A stretch of DNA of 39,857 nt, taken from positions 1-39,857 of the forward strand of contig WTXI01000321.1 in the NCBI GenBank assembly GCA_022376515.1. The letters are read 5' to 3'. Numbering within the stretch: position 1 is the stretch's first letter; each line of letters starts with the position of its first letter. Positions 29,579 to 39,299 of this stretch are shown piece after piece. A program made the position numbers and the translations under genes. This DNA is from Lactifluus volemus (Eukaryota; Basidiomycota; Agaricomycetes; Russulales; Russulaceae). Below the pieces are notes generated by a model, which saw only the letters and a list, made by a program, of their open reading frames with translations, had not been told where the DNA came from and ran no database searches.

Positions 29579-31539
29579 CACCCTGCTCAGGAATGCCCAT
29601 GCTCGTGGCATGGGCTCAGGTTCGTTCGTGTTCAACGTCGCGCATGTCTTGATTGTCGGCGTCTACTTTTTTTAATCTTCTGGCTTTATTGAAGCTAAAA
29701 TCTAGTTTCTCATCACGGCCACAACGTTCGAATGAATGGATATCACCTTGTCTTTTCGCTCACCCCGGCGAAGGCGCACGCTGTCCTCCTGCACGCTCTC
29801 CAACGGGCGTCCTCTGAACCACTCATTAACCCCTCGTGGTATGATCCTTGGCCTCGCAGAACCTGCCCTTGGACCTCCCTTCGTTTGCAGCGCTTGAGTT
29901 CGTGAACATACGGGCGCTCCTAGTTATGCGGTGTGGTACCGAAGACCTGGACGAGATCCCGTGCGCAACGCAGGTGCCACCTAGACTATTATGTGTGGAA
30001 ACTATAGGAGACGCATACACTAAGCGACAATGTCAAGAATTTTGTCAAAAAGTGACCGTCGTTTGTGTTTCGAAATGTACAAAAACTTCGAAACTAAGCA
30101 GAGTACGAGTAGCTTGCTCAAAAAGTTATTTTCACAAACCTACACAATGTGTAGCCAGAGCAGACGAGATGGGCCTGTGAAAGCGAAGGCTACGAAGGAA
30201 GGAACGAAACCAATCCGGGCGTTGGCGCGCGCGCTGCGATGTTGCCATCTCAGGGCTATACTAGTAGTTGTCGACTAATTTGGTCGAGACGTTGGAAACA
30301 AGTACAGTTCCTACACGAACAAGAAAAATTGATGGCCACAGAAACTCTTTGGCATCAGCTTATGAGCAGAGGGCTGTAATCCCAAGGAGTTATGGGAATT
30401 ATTGGCGGCGCACAGTAATTAGTAGAAGTGCGTCCTGAATGTGACAAGCGGAGATTATCAATGAAATACGGTAAACAGTCAAAAACACTCACGCGCCCTC
30501 AGGTCCTCGTGCGAGGCCTCTACTACACTAGTACAGTTCTGGCACCTCCATGACGAAAAAAAAAAAAAGCTGTTCCAACGTCCTACCTGGATGGTCGATC
30601 CAACAACGGCCATCCAAAAACAGTAAGTGATTTTCTAAAAACTGAAATACAACGAGAGTTTCATCGCCTTTTCTCCCAATCCGATCGCGTCCCCTGTTGC
30701 GCCAGCCGGGAGGGGGGACCTTGTGTCCTCAGTGGCTCTCATATGGAGCTCTAAATCCAATTTTTTTCTTCGATTGGAACCAAAAGCGTTGATCACGCCC
30801 ATCATCCCTTGCGGTACTACGCGTAGCCGGGATGGTCAAAAATCCGTACAACGGCCCTCATCAACCGAATATTGCATTTTAATTTATTATGCAGGCCATA
30901 AGTAGTATATATGATCATCTTGCCACAGTTGTGTACCCCCTTGCCATTAAAAGCGGAGCTTCTCCTTTTTTTGGGTAATCGCATACGCGATGGCGGTGGC
31001 CATCGGTGATTTGAGACCATGTGGTGGTGAATTATTATATTGAATGTCGAAATGCCAGGCACCCCACTTGCCGTCATGAAGAAGAAAACTCGAGACCTTC
31101 AAGTTTCCAAGGGCACCTGTCCACTCCGTATATCAATGCGTTTATTTTTGGACGCCTCCTATCGTAGTACTTGGTAGGAGGGGGCTCAAGAGTTTCCACA
31201 AATAGTTTTTTCCGCCGTACACCTGTTACTATAGTAGTACATGGAATTTCTTCTCATTTGCCTCTCTACTTCCCACACTGACGTAGAGGAAACTAGCGAA
31301 ACTGGGATATTGTGAAGTTTGTAATTTTTCTTCAAAGTCGCTTGCTAGAACACTATATGGTTTGCATTTTGTACTAGTTACGGGTATTGTGTACATCATC
31401 TACAACCAACACTCCAAACAGAAAGGGGTGGGGGGGGGGAAACTAAAAAGTTGTCTTTTCCTAGTACAATATGATGAGCCATGGTCCGTCTCCCAAACCC
31501 CACTCTCCAGCTTCCCCAATGTTGTCCATCGAGACTGAC
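29579..31539. other. About 2 kb with no recognisable gene
   Basis: Short frames only. A run of 13 A's lies near 30555-30567 without a recognisable retroelement tail before it. The right end (31400-31539) is the 3' region of the peptide gene that follows on the minus strand. Confidence 0.45.
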
Positions 31540-31753
31540 TTAGATATCGAGAGACTCGGCCCCAGCAGGGTTCGGAAGGCGTGCTGACAAAATTAATGCA
31601 GCGTGAGAAATTAACCAGTTGTAGGAAGAGAGGACAGTCAAAAGTGGGGAACAAACCTTTCAACGGAGGGGTGTCAGGAACTCTGGCGGTTCTCGCCGCT
31701 ACCCAAGTTGCGAGCGCAAGGATGATGACAGATAGGCTGATGCTTGTGCGCAT
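31540..31753 (-). CDS. 46-aa secreted peptide precursor candidate (one intron)
   Basis: Model: exon 1 31753-31657, intron 31656-31584 (73 nt, GTTTGT..TTGTCAG, with no other AG inside), exon 2 31583-31540. The product starts MRTSISLSVIILALATWVAA, a strong signal peptide, then a 26-residue tail rich in Pro and Arg (RTARVPDTPPLK | ARLPNPAGAESLDI). If the intron is kept, the frame stays open for 117 codons to 31400. The leader and a TATATATAAA box about 115 nt upstream look like a real promoter. The tail has single-Arg cleavage-like sites (LKAR, TAR) but no Lys-Arg pair and no repeat. No family is known to me. It could be a small effector-like peptide or a precursor for the nearby UstYa enzymes (inference). 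Confidence 0.55.
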
Positions 31754-31867
31754 AGTAGTAATGACAGTGGGATCTTTCAAGGAAGGATTTGTCTAATAGT
31801 TGTTGTTTGTTGGAATAGAAATGTGATGAGGGTGAGAGAATAGTTGGGTCTAGGACGATTCATCGAG

Positions 31868-31877
31868 TTTATATATA
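31868..31877 (-). promoter_or_regulatory. TATA box of the 46-aa peptide gene
   Basis: Minus strand TATATATAAA followed by a pyrimidine-rich then CAA-rich leader (..ccaacaaacaacaac..) that reaches the ATG at 31753. This is a typical strong fungal core promoter. Confidence 0.55.
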
Positions 31878-32263
31878 GTCTTGCCCACATTTTGTTGTTG
31901 CGGTTTCACCTTCTCCCCTCAAACCCGACGTATCGTTTGACACACCAGGTTTACCTTTATCGGATAAGCGGCGTCTCGTTCCGCGGTGCGATTTATCGCA
32001 CGTAATAATGTAGTTAGGAACGAGTTGCCGAATTCCGAAGAAAGTCCGAGGACCCGCGCAGAGCAGAGCAGCGGATTGAACCAAAGCTGAAGCGAGTCAT
32101 ATGGCAAGCCCTAGCAGTCCTTCGCAGCAGCAATCCAGTGTACTTTGGCGATAACTTTAAGAAGCGATGATTGCCATGTGCAATTACCCATTATTGATGG
32201 TACAAACAATGCCAAATAAGGCTACAAAGAGAGTGCGTGGCATCCAACGAGTCTCATGAAAGT
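31878..32263. other. Intergenic, peptide gene to seven-TM gene
   Basis: Upstream sequence of the peptide gene and 3' region of the seven-TM gene. No further gene was recognised. Confidence 0.5.
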
Positions 32264-33726
32264 CTACTGCTTGCCTTTCACGAGTGGTGGGCCAGGTGAC
32301 GTGGTCATCTCTAGATCTGCGTATCTATCGTTACCCTGGATATACATTGCGGACATCGGGATCCGCATCTCTACCGTCGACGGTTCTTGAGGATTTGAAA
32401 AGTGCGCACTTGCAGAGTGCCTCATTATTGTGAAAGTTGGGGATTTTTGTAACACGACAAAGATGACGATAACCGTCGGGTAGAGACCCTGTTCGAAATA
32501 TTAGCAAAAAAAAGTTTGGGAAGGGAGAGAACGAACTGAGGCATAGGGTATAACGGCACCGATAATAGCAGAGCCAAGGTCTGGTAGCCAACGACAGGTA
32601 GAGATTAGGTAGAGGACCTGACCAACCTCACAAATCAGCAATTAGAAAGCACAGAGGCAAGCAAATTGGCGCACCCAGATACAGCAATACACAAATCCTG
32701 ACTCGACCAACATCGCAAAGACCTTCTCCACCCTGACTGGAACGCTGCTCGTCCTAACGTGTTTGATCAACACACTTCGGTTTCTCCTAGGTTTTCTCTT
32801 TCAGAAACAAAAAAAAAGACCAGGGTGAATGATGACGTTCAACACTTACCAAGTTTGGATCCCAATCAGTACCGTTGACAGGACGTTGGTTGCGAGCGTG
32901 GGACCGACTAAAATCAGCGTGCGTTCGTCGGGTTTCGCGCTACCGGCATTCTGTGGAGGTTGATAAGAAGGACTGAAAAGAGGTCCAAGGCATACGCCAA
33001 GGTCCGAGCTCCCAGCAACTAGGAACACAGTTAGCGACCACGGTTCGGTCCTGAAAAAAAGCCAATAACGACTCGCCAATGGTTCCGATCACAAATAGTG
33101 CGAGGATCGCAAGAATTCTCCGATCGTAATTCCAGAGCACAGCCGCCCTCCACGCGCAGACGACATCGCTAAGGATAAACTATTGACCCACCGCGGGTGA
33201 GAACACTTTTTAACACGAAAAAATCGTTGCGTACGATGACACACGAGGTGGCCGCGCTGACGGCCGTGATGACGCTGGTGCTGTGGATGGGCCATGGCGA
33301 ACCGCCAGGCTGGCTAAAGGAGCGCTTGAACTGTTGATATTCGAGCGACGTGTTGAGCACGATCGTGACAAGACCCAGAATGAACATCGCGCTCGTTATG
33401 ATGAGCATGAAGAGACGTGGGATCGAGCGCAAGATGGCGCCACCGTTGCGCCTGTTTGATTTTTCGAATAAAATAGAACCATCAATCAGCACAAGCCTAG
33501 CTTCAAATTTTTTTTTTGGGGGGGAGCAGGATCCTTACAAAAGGATGTAGAGGGATGTGCCGTAAAGGACGACATATGCGCCTATGACCGATTTGAACGT
33601 TTGAGGATTTGAAATGTTTGATTTGGGCTCACCAAAGACGATGCCGACGAGCAGGCTGCTGTATGCTGTTTCCTTGTACGCTTCATAGAGGGGCAGTAGA
33701 AGATCTACTGCAGGGTCGGTGGACAT
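32264..33726 (-). CDS. Seven-TM integral membrane protein, basidiomycete type (one frame break)
   Basis: Reconstructed with seven exons on the minus strand: 33726-33633, 33581-33539, 33451-33245, 33168-32850, 32753-32675, 32617-32537, 32488-32264. All introns are GT..AG, 48-96 nt. The joins give a continuous chain of membrane segments: YSSLLVGIVFG|AYVVLYGTSLYILL, LFMLIITSAMFILGLVTIVL, VITAVSAATS|DVVCAW, RILAILALFVIGTIGESLLAFF, LILVGPTLATNVLSTVLIGI, KVFAMLVESGFVYCCIW|VLYLIST and GLYPTVIVIFVVLQKS, then a 60-residue cytosolic tail. The order (LLPLYE at the N terminus, R.E..F..LVESG..Y, then YPT) matches a multigene family common in agaricomycetes without a known role. The frame is broken in exon 4 at a run of seven T's (33054-33060); six T's would make it continuous, about 349 aa. 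Confidence 0.7.
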
Positions 33727-34188
33727 ATGGCAAGCAAGGCGGTGCAAAGGAAGGATACACCTCAATTGGGGTAGTGAGTGTGAAAGGGAAGGGAAGTAAC
33801 CAGAGAGGTTAGTCTTGGCCGACCAATCCGCGGAGGTCAGCTTTATGTAGACAGAACGCCATTCAGTACCGACATGGACCAAATCAAAAAACTTGAAATT
33901 TCCCAATAGCGACCGCTCCAACCCCGGACCGAAACGTTCCGTGATCTATTTCCGTAAGAAACCAAACTTCTTATTGGTTTCATCACTCTTCCCCTTCCCC
34001 ATCTGCCTTAACATGGTACATCAGTTTCCACAACTGATGAGACCTTTCTCGCCGCTCTCGGACACCAAAACCCCAAACGAGATCTCCCCGCGGTGGGGTT
34101 TGCAGCTCGATTAGTTTCGAGTGGTGAGAAAGAATTTATTTTAAAATCACACGCTACGAATACAATACAACCCCCCGGCGTGAGAGCC
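33727..34188. other. Intergenic, between the seven-TM gene and the But2-like gene
   Basis: Promoter region of the seven-TM gene and 3' region of the next gene. Minus frames read across it without conserved residues. Confidence 0.5.
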
Positions 34189-35191
34189 TCAGATCGTCTG
34201 ATGCTGCTCCATATAAATACCTGGCGTAGCAACGATAAGCATCGCATAAGCGAGATAAGGGGTGGGAAATGCGTACCCACTAGTTCTTCTTTCGTGCCCG
34301 TCACGTCCATCCAGCAACTCTCCCTGTCCACACCCTCGGGACAAGTCAACAAAAAGGCGTGGTAGGTCCCCGATTCGCACGTAAAACTGGGTAGCCTCTC
34401 CGTCGTGTTGTACCTCGGCGTGAACGTGCCGACCTTGGAAACGCGATTCGGGAGCGTCCGATGCGACAGCGTCCGCAAATCTACCTTGTTGAAATCGACC
34501 GCGAGTGACCAAACATCGATCGTCGTCCCAATGCGCGCAATTTCCATGCTCTCCGAGCCGTGCTCTGGAATGTGAAGCGCGAGACTGCAATTCTCCATCC
34601 CGTAATCCAACGCGCGGAACTGAACGAACGTCGAGATCTTTCGGTGGTTAGCGCGGCTCGCCGCGATTAATGGGTAGAATCGGATCACCTCGGGATCAAC
34701 GAGTAAGTGTCGGTCGTTGTACGGGACGCTACCGTAGGGTGCCAAAAATGACACGGGCCATTGTGGGTAGACCTTGTCAGGCTCTCTAGCAGATACTTGC
34801 GCGAGGGCGCGCGGGAGGGCTTGGATCGGGGGGAATCGCGAGTTTGTCTTTGTCCCGTTGCGATAAAGCAGGTCAAAGTTGATGTAAGTGCTAGGAGCGT
34901 CGAGCTTGGCAAGATCAACAGGGGACAACATGGTCTTTATGTAGCCATAGCCAAGGGCAAGGAGCAGGGTAAAGTCAAGGACAATGCAAAATGCGATAAT
35001 GGTGAAGCCATAGCACAAGAGTGCCCTCGTCCCACTGCTCAGGGCGACTGGGGGAGGAGACAATCAGGGGATCTCTGTCATAAATTGGTCAACTATGGAT
35101 GGGACACACTGGCGTCTGGTCGCCCGGAACCATTGCCGTCTTGGTCCTTGTCGCCTCGGGGTATGGGCTGGTATTCATGATGGAACCACAT
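34189..35191 (-). CDS. Single-pass membrane protein, But2-C-like basidiomycete family
   Basis: Model: exons 35191-35110, 35047-34277, 34220-34189; introns 62 and 56 nt, both phase 1; 294 aa. The joins give MWFHHEYQPIPRG at the start and ELVG|IYMEQHQTI at the end, both as I would expect for this family. Order: a short cytosolic tail, one membrane segment (about 36-57, LLCYGFTIIAFCIVLDFTLLLAL), then an extracytosolic domain with YINFDLLYRNG, AQVSAREPDKVYPQW, PYNDRHLLV, QFRALDYGMENCSLAL, the Asp/Trp stretch IDVWSL, and LPSFTCESGTYHAFLLTCP. These recur in agaricomycete proteins usually annotated with a But2 C-terminal domain. I am unsure of that domain name, and the function is unknown. It is tandem with the seven-TM gene and upstream of the UstYa pair. 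Confidence 0.7.
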
Positions 35192-35545
35192 GGTGAGGAC
35201 AGCCAGTCACGGCGAACACGCAACTTATAGGGCATGTCCAATGGGCACTGGACTGCTACAGCAAAGGGTGTACCATACACGGGGGAGTTGGTATGCCTGA
35301 CTTGGTTACGAAGAAATGGAAGGCTGGCGGGAAATGTCCGGGTGATCTGGCATCGGCCATCAGTGCATCAGCGTTCCATTAGAGAAGTCCATCCATGTCC
35401 GACGCCTGTCTAACACCGGAGGGACAAAACCGGATATGATCTAACCGTTTCTACAAAAGTAACTTTGGATTCCATAAAGAGTCGATCGTAATGGAGCCCC
35501 CACACCGGGCTTCTTTCGCCCACCGTCGAATCACTCCCCTTGATT
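35192..35545. other. Intergenic, upstream of the But2-like gene
   Basis: Contains the promoter of the But2-like gene (no clear TATA) and the short 3' region of the minus-strand UstYa gene. Nothing else seen. Confidence 0.5.
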
Positions 35546-36283
35546 TCAGTCAAACTTGAGGCTCGGTTGCGCTAACGACAAATCAAAATCGATGAGAGTC
35601 AAGAGAGAGAGAGAGAGCTTACTGGGAATCCGAGTATCACGCAAGAAATGATACCAGCCAAGCCAATTCTCCGTATTCCTGTCCCAAGCGGTCTCGAAAT
35701 CGCGACACGTATGCGTCTGTCCGACCCGATCCACGTCCAAATCTCGCGTCGCAAAGTCTCCGGGCTCGAGCGTGAGATCGGGATGACAGAGCGCTTGTTG
35801 ACGGAGATAGTTCAAGCAGTGTTGATGGTGCGAGAATCGGCGACGATCGGTGGCGGTGGCGGTGAGCTGTGCGTGAAGATAGACGAGACAATGTTCTTGG
35901 TGGTAGAGCGAGACGGCGAACGTTCGATTCTGATGACCTACCCGTCCCGCGCCATCGAATCCGAATCCTCGCTGATACTGCCACTCGTCCGCCGCTCCCG
36001 GTCCTCCCACGTTAAAGTGCACGCTCTCTTCCACCACCATTTCTATTTTCCTCTCCAACGTCAAGGGGAAAAATGGCGGCCAGCCGTCACCCGACATGCC
36101 TGTGCATACAAAGTATGTGTGTGGGGGGGGCCGCTACGTTAGTGAACACTGACTGTATTCCTTCTTCTTGATCACGGTTTCATATTGAACGCTCTTGAAG
36201 AACGTGAACAATGTGTACGTTAGGAGTATGGATGCGACGCTGAGAGCGGAGACGAGTACGACGAGTACGTTGGCTTGTTTCAT
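35546..36283 (-). CDS. UstYa/DUF3328-like oxidase, both HxxHC motifs present
   Basis: Model: exons 36283-36154, 36099-35623, 35571-35546; introns of 54 nt (GTCAGT..GCACAG, phase 1) and 51 nt (in frame, may be kept); 210 aa. Membrane anchor at about 6-30 (VLVVLVSALSVASILLTYTLFTFF), then GDGWPPFFPL, ESVHFNV, ADEWQY, and the two family signatures YHQEHC (near 108) and HHQHCLNYLRQ (near 132), then C and H further on. UstYa proteins are membrane-anchored, probably metal-dependent oxidases that install ring closures on ribosomal peptides or modify other secondary metabolites in fungal clusters. The frame stays open upstream of this ATG to 36400, so an extra N-terminal exon is possible. It is divergent from the paralogue at 36568. 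Confidence 0.8.
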
Positions 36284-36567
36284 ATTTTTGCGCAACAGAA
36301 AGGCGGCAAGCTGAGGTCTATTAGATACTCCCCTCGTGGGGTTCTGGCAAATAAATTTGCTCTCGGGTGGAATGGAACTTGTGCGCTGATCTCGGTGCAT
36401 TGCGCTCGATTCTCATGGGAAGCAGTACGCCGGTCATGGATGCATCGCATGATGAAGAGTCTTCTCGCCCACCGTTGGCCGCCCTTTATCTTTCGGAACC
36501 CTAAAGGACACCAGCGATCGTCCTTCCCTTCGAGAGTCATCTGGCTAATCGAATCGCCAGAGCTATC
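36284..36567. promoter_or_regulatory. Shared 284-bp region between divergent UstYa genes
   Basis: The only sequence between the two start codons, so it must hold both promoters. Minus-strand and plus-strand frames cross it but carry no conserved residues. An AT-rich spot 'aataaattt' lies near 36350. Confidence 0.55.
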
Positions 36568-37222
36568 ATGTCTCCACACATACGATACATAATTCTCACT
36601 TTGCTCTGCCTTTTGCTGAAACTTGGATGTATCGCACTTCTTCGGCGGGCTCTCCAATCCCCCCCGTCCTCTTTACACTGTTAGGCATTTTTCCCTCCCC
36701 GCTCCTCCATGCGCGCTGTTGTACTAAACCTAGGGGGTTGTAGCCTACGTTGGCGCAGACCATCCTCGAACATGGGACATTGGCCTTCTCCGTCCCATTC
36801 GCATGTATATCGAACCCACGAAACACTACCAGCTCTCCGGTCACGACGCCGACGCAGAATGGGCCGCGTTAGCCCCCAACGACGGAATCATTCACCTCGG
36901 ACCCCACCGACAGCCTTATAGCATCTCTCTCTTCCACCAGCTACGCTGTCTGGATATCATCAGACGTGACGTCGTTGGATCGCTTCCACCGGAAAGGAAT
37001 GAACTGAGCAGGCACTGCCTCAATTACATGCGGCAGATGGTACTCTGTCGGGCAGATCTCGCGTTGGACCCCGTGCTAGGACGAGAGTTTGAAGTTGAAG
37101 TCCACGCGGAGACGAATCAGTGCGTAGATTGGAGGCGTATTTATCAAGAGGTAGAGAAGAACCAACAAGAGTATGTAAAAAGGGTTCACAACGGGACAAG
37201 TGAGCCGCACAGTAAACTGTAA
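36568..37222 (+). CDS. UstYa/DUF3328-like protein with altered His motifs
   Basis: Model: exons 36568-36679 and 36744-37222; intron 64 nt (GTTAGG..TTGTAG, with TACTAAAC as branch site); 196 aa. Exon 1 gives MSPHIRYIILTLLCLLLKLG, a membrane anchor. The join reads S|YVGADHPRTWDIG, then MYIEPTKHYQLSG, DAEWAAL, IHLGP, then FHQLRCLDIIRR and HCLNYMRQMVLCRADLAL, and NQCVDWRRIY. The overall match to the family is good. Compared with the neighbour, motif 1 is HQLRC (second His is Arg) and motif 2 is LSRHC (first His is Leu). HQLRC also occurs in basidiomycete members, so activity cannot be ruled out. It forms a head-to-head pair with the minus-strand UstYa gene. Confidence 0.75.
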
Positions 37223-39104
37223 TTGTAAGTCCCCACTCACAGGACAATTTAGGTTCATCTTGAACCAACGGTCCAACACATTATCTTCGACGAACTAAGC
37301 CGTACTATACATATACTGTATCTGACATGCGCCCTTGTGGCGTCCGTCAAAACTTGATATTTTCTTTTTTACTGTAAAGTTACCACATGGCGTTGGCATT
37401 TGACGTGATCGGTCCGCGCGCCTATTTTTGAATTCACGCATTTCGCCGGAGGGACTCGCACCGCGTGGGCAGGGACGACATGGTCCATCGGTGTTTCACT
37501 CTACTCTATTCAAACGTCTTCTTTTGACGAGAAACCCACATGGTGCATTGACCCCAAGAGGGAACCTCAGGACTGACGATTTCTCGCAGTGGTTTGTCCC
37601 CCCTTTGATTGATTAAATAATGTAGTCGATTTCGTGTGTATCTATTGTACTGTATCTCCTTTCTTCCAACAACACAGGCCCACAGGGTAACTTACTGTAC
37701 AGTACTGTAGCTTTGAAGCAGAAACTAAGGCACAGGGGAAAACGGCGGCCATTTTCTTAGATTCGGGAAAGAGTGAAAAAGCTTGTTGTGAGTGAGCAGC
37801 ATGAGAACGTTTTGTTTTTTTTTCAATGTGGTTTCGTCAAACAAGCTTTCCGTACTGTACCTGCCGCAGCAGGCAAAGGGGATCGCGGGGAGACAGTTCC
37901 TAGCTCGCGGCCTTTTGCCGAAAGGCACGGACGGAAGATTTGCTCGTGCCGCCGGCGCTTCACTTTGTTTATCATAGTTTTCGACTCGCCCCATGCCAGG
38001 AACATATCTTCAAATCGCACAATTTCTAAACCTGCTTGCAGAAAAGAACGAGCCGCCACGTTAAAAGAAACAACAATCTTTTAATGAAATTTCGAAAGGC
38101 GCAAAGTGCTCTTTTTTTAAAAAAAACAAGGTCGCGGATCAAACATCTCGTCATAAATCGATTTTACATGGGCGGCGTTCAGTTCATATTGGCCAAGGTT
38201 AACACTGACATTAAAACTAAAATATCCGAGTTCCTCTCTCTCTTCGTCCCTGTACTTTTCATAATAACCTTCTTCCCTCCCCCTGAATCTTCTTCTTGGC
38301 ATCACGGTGAAAGGGAGGTTCGCCCAACTGTCATTCCATCAGTTCCTCACCGTCGGCTTCAATAGTTTGCCTGTTGGATCCTGGTACCTAGAACTTGCGG
38401 GACCTGAATTTATACTTGGCCGGGTTTTTCGCTGACGCCTTACAGTAGGCTTTGAGACTAGACATCTGTGCTACGCGCTGTGATACCTGCGATTTCTTTC
38501 AGACATCACACGGACCTTTACCAAATATCCACTTTGACAGAGCCCTCCCTCGGTCAAGGGCTGACGTTTCATGTGCTGCCAGAGCTGAGCCTTGTAGCGT
38601 TCCGCAGCGCGTGTACTACAGCACGCCCTTTGAACTCATCACATCGCATCTCGACGGCTACTGTACCCCAGACTGTCTCACACCTGTCTGACTCTGACAG
38701 TTTATCAAATGCTAAGATACCGCATGAACATAAGCTCTAAAACCCGCGATAATTAGGCACTGCGATGAGTCTGATTGTGCCTAGCGCTTCGTATCGTAAA
38801 TATACTGTATTGTACAAGATCGCTATCCCGTATGCAGTTGGACTATACCCAGGGTGGTGACTGCTTGCTTTCAGCTTGAGTACCTTGATCCTCCCTTGTT
38901 CCCTCCGAGATATATAATAGCCTACGTGCACCTGAGCTTCTCCCCCAGCCCCCAAATCATCTGAGGGATCCTGTCTTTTCGCCTTTTATCACTCTTTTAC
39001 CCACCCCACTTCCTTCAATTCTCTCGACTTTTGTACGTCGTTCTCTCCGTCTTTTGCCTGTTGTCAGCTTTCTAAAATGATCCTTCGACTCTATCGGTAG
39101 AACC
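37223..39104. other. About 1.9 kb with no gene seen
   Basis: Frames of 60-110 codons occur on both strands, but none shows a signal peptide plus conserved residues or a believable exon chain. The right end holds the promoter of the peptide gene (next entries), with a CT-rich leader from about 38960. Confidence 0.45.
38911..38919 (+). promoter_or_regulatory. TATA box of the 43-aa peptide gene
   Basis: TATATAATA, followed by a strongly pyrimidine-rich leader of about 160 nt up to the ATG at 39105. Confidence 0.5.
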
Positions 39105-39299
39105 ATGCGTGCCTTCTGTGCTCTTGCTCTCCTCAGCTGCCTCGCAATGATCGGCGCGGTTCCGCGTTTTCCATTGTAGGTTTTTTATGATGCGAGCGCT
39201 ACAACTTCTCGGCGACTGACAACTTCTCCCATTTTTAGCCCAGACGTGGTTGCTGTACCAGTGTCGGATGTTGAGGCCGTTGCTCTACCGCCCAGCTGA
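39105..39299 (+). CDS. 43-aa secreted peptide precursor candidate (one intron)
   Basis: Model: exon 1 39105-39175, intron 39176-39238 (63 nt, GTAGGT, branch-like CTGAC, TTTTTAG), exon 2 39239-39299. The product is MRAFCALALLSCLAMIGAVPRFP | FPDVVAVPVSDVEAVALPPS: a signal peptide then about 25 residues of Val, Pro, Ala and Asp/Glu without Cys. In unspliced RNA the donor itself forms a stop (TTG TAG), so only the spliced RNA makes the tail. Size, gene structure and signal peptide resemble the 46-aa gene at 31.5 kb, but the tails are not alike. No family is recognised. Its role is unknown; a processed peptide is possible. Confidence 0.5.

Noticed and set aside
30555..30567. Poly-A run as the end of another retroelement
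   Set aside because: The sequence before it shows no LINE or SINE features and no target duplication was found.
34277..35063. Reading the But2-like gene as a 351-codon single frame
   Set aside because: That frame starts at TTG and lacks the expected ends; two short GT..AG introns give a better N terminus (MWFHHEY) and C terminus (IYMEQHQTI).
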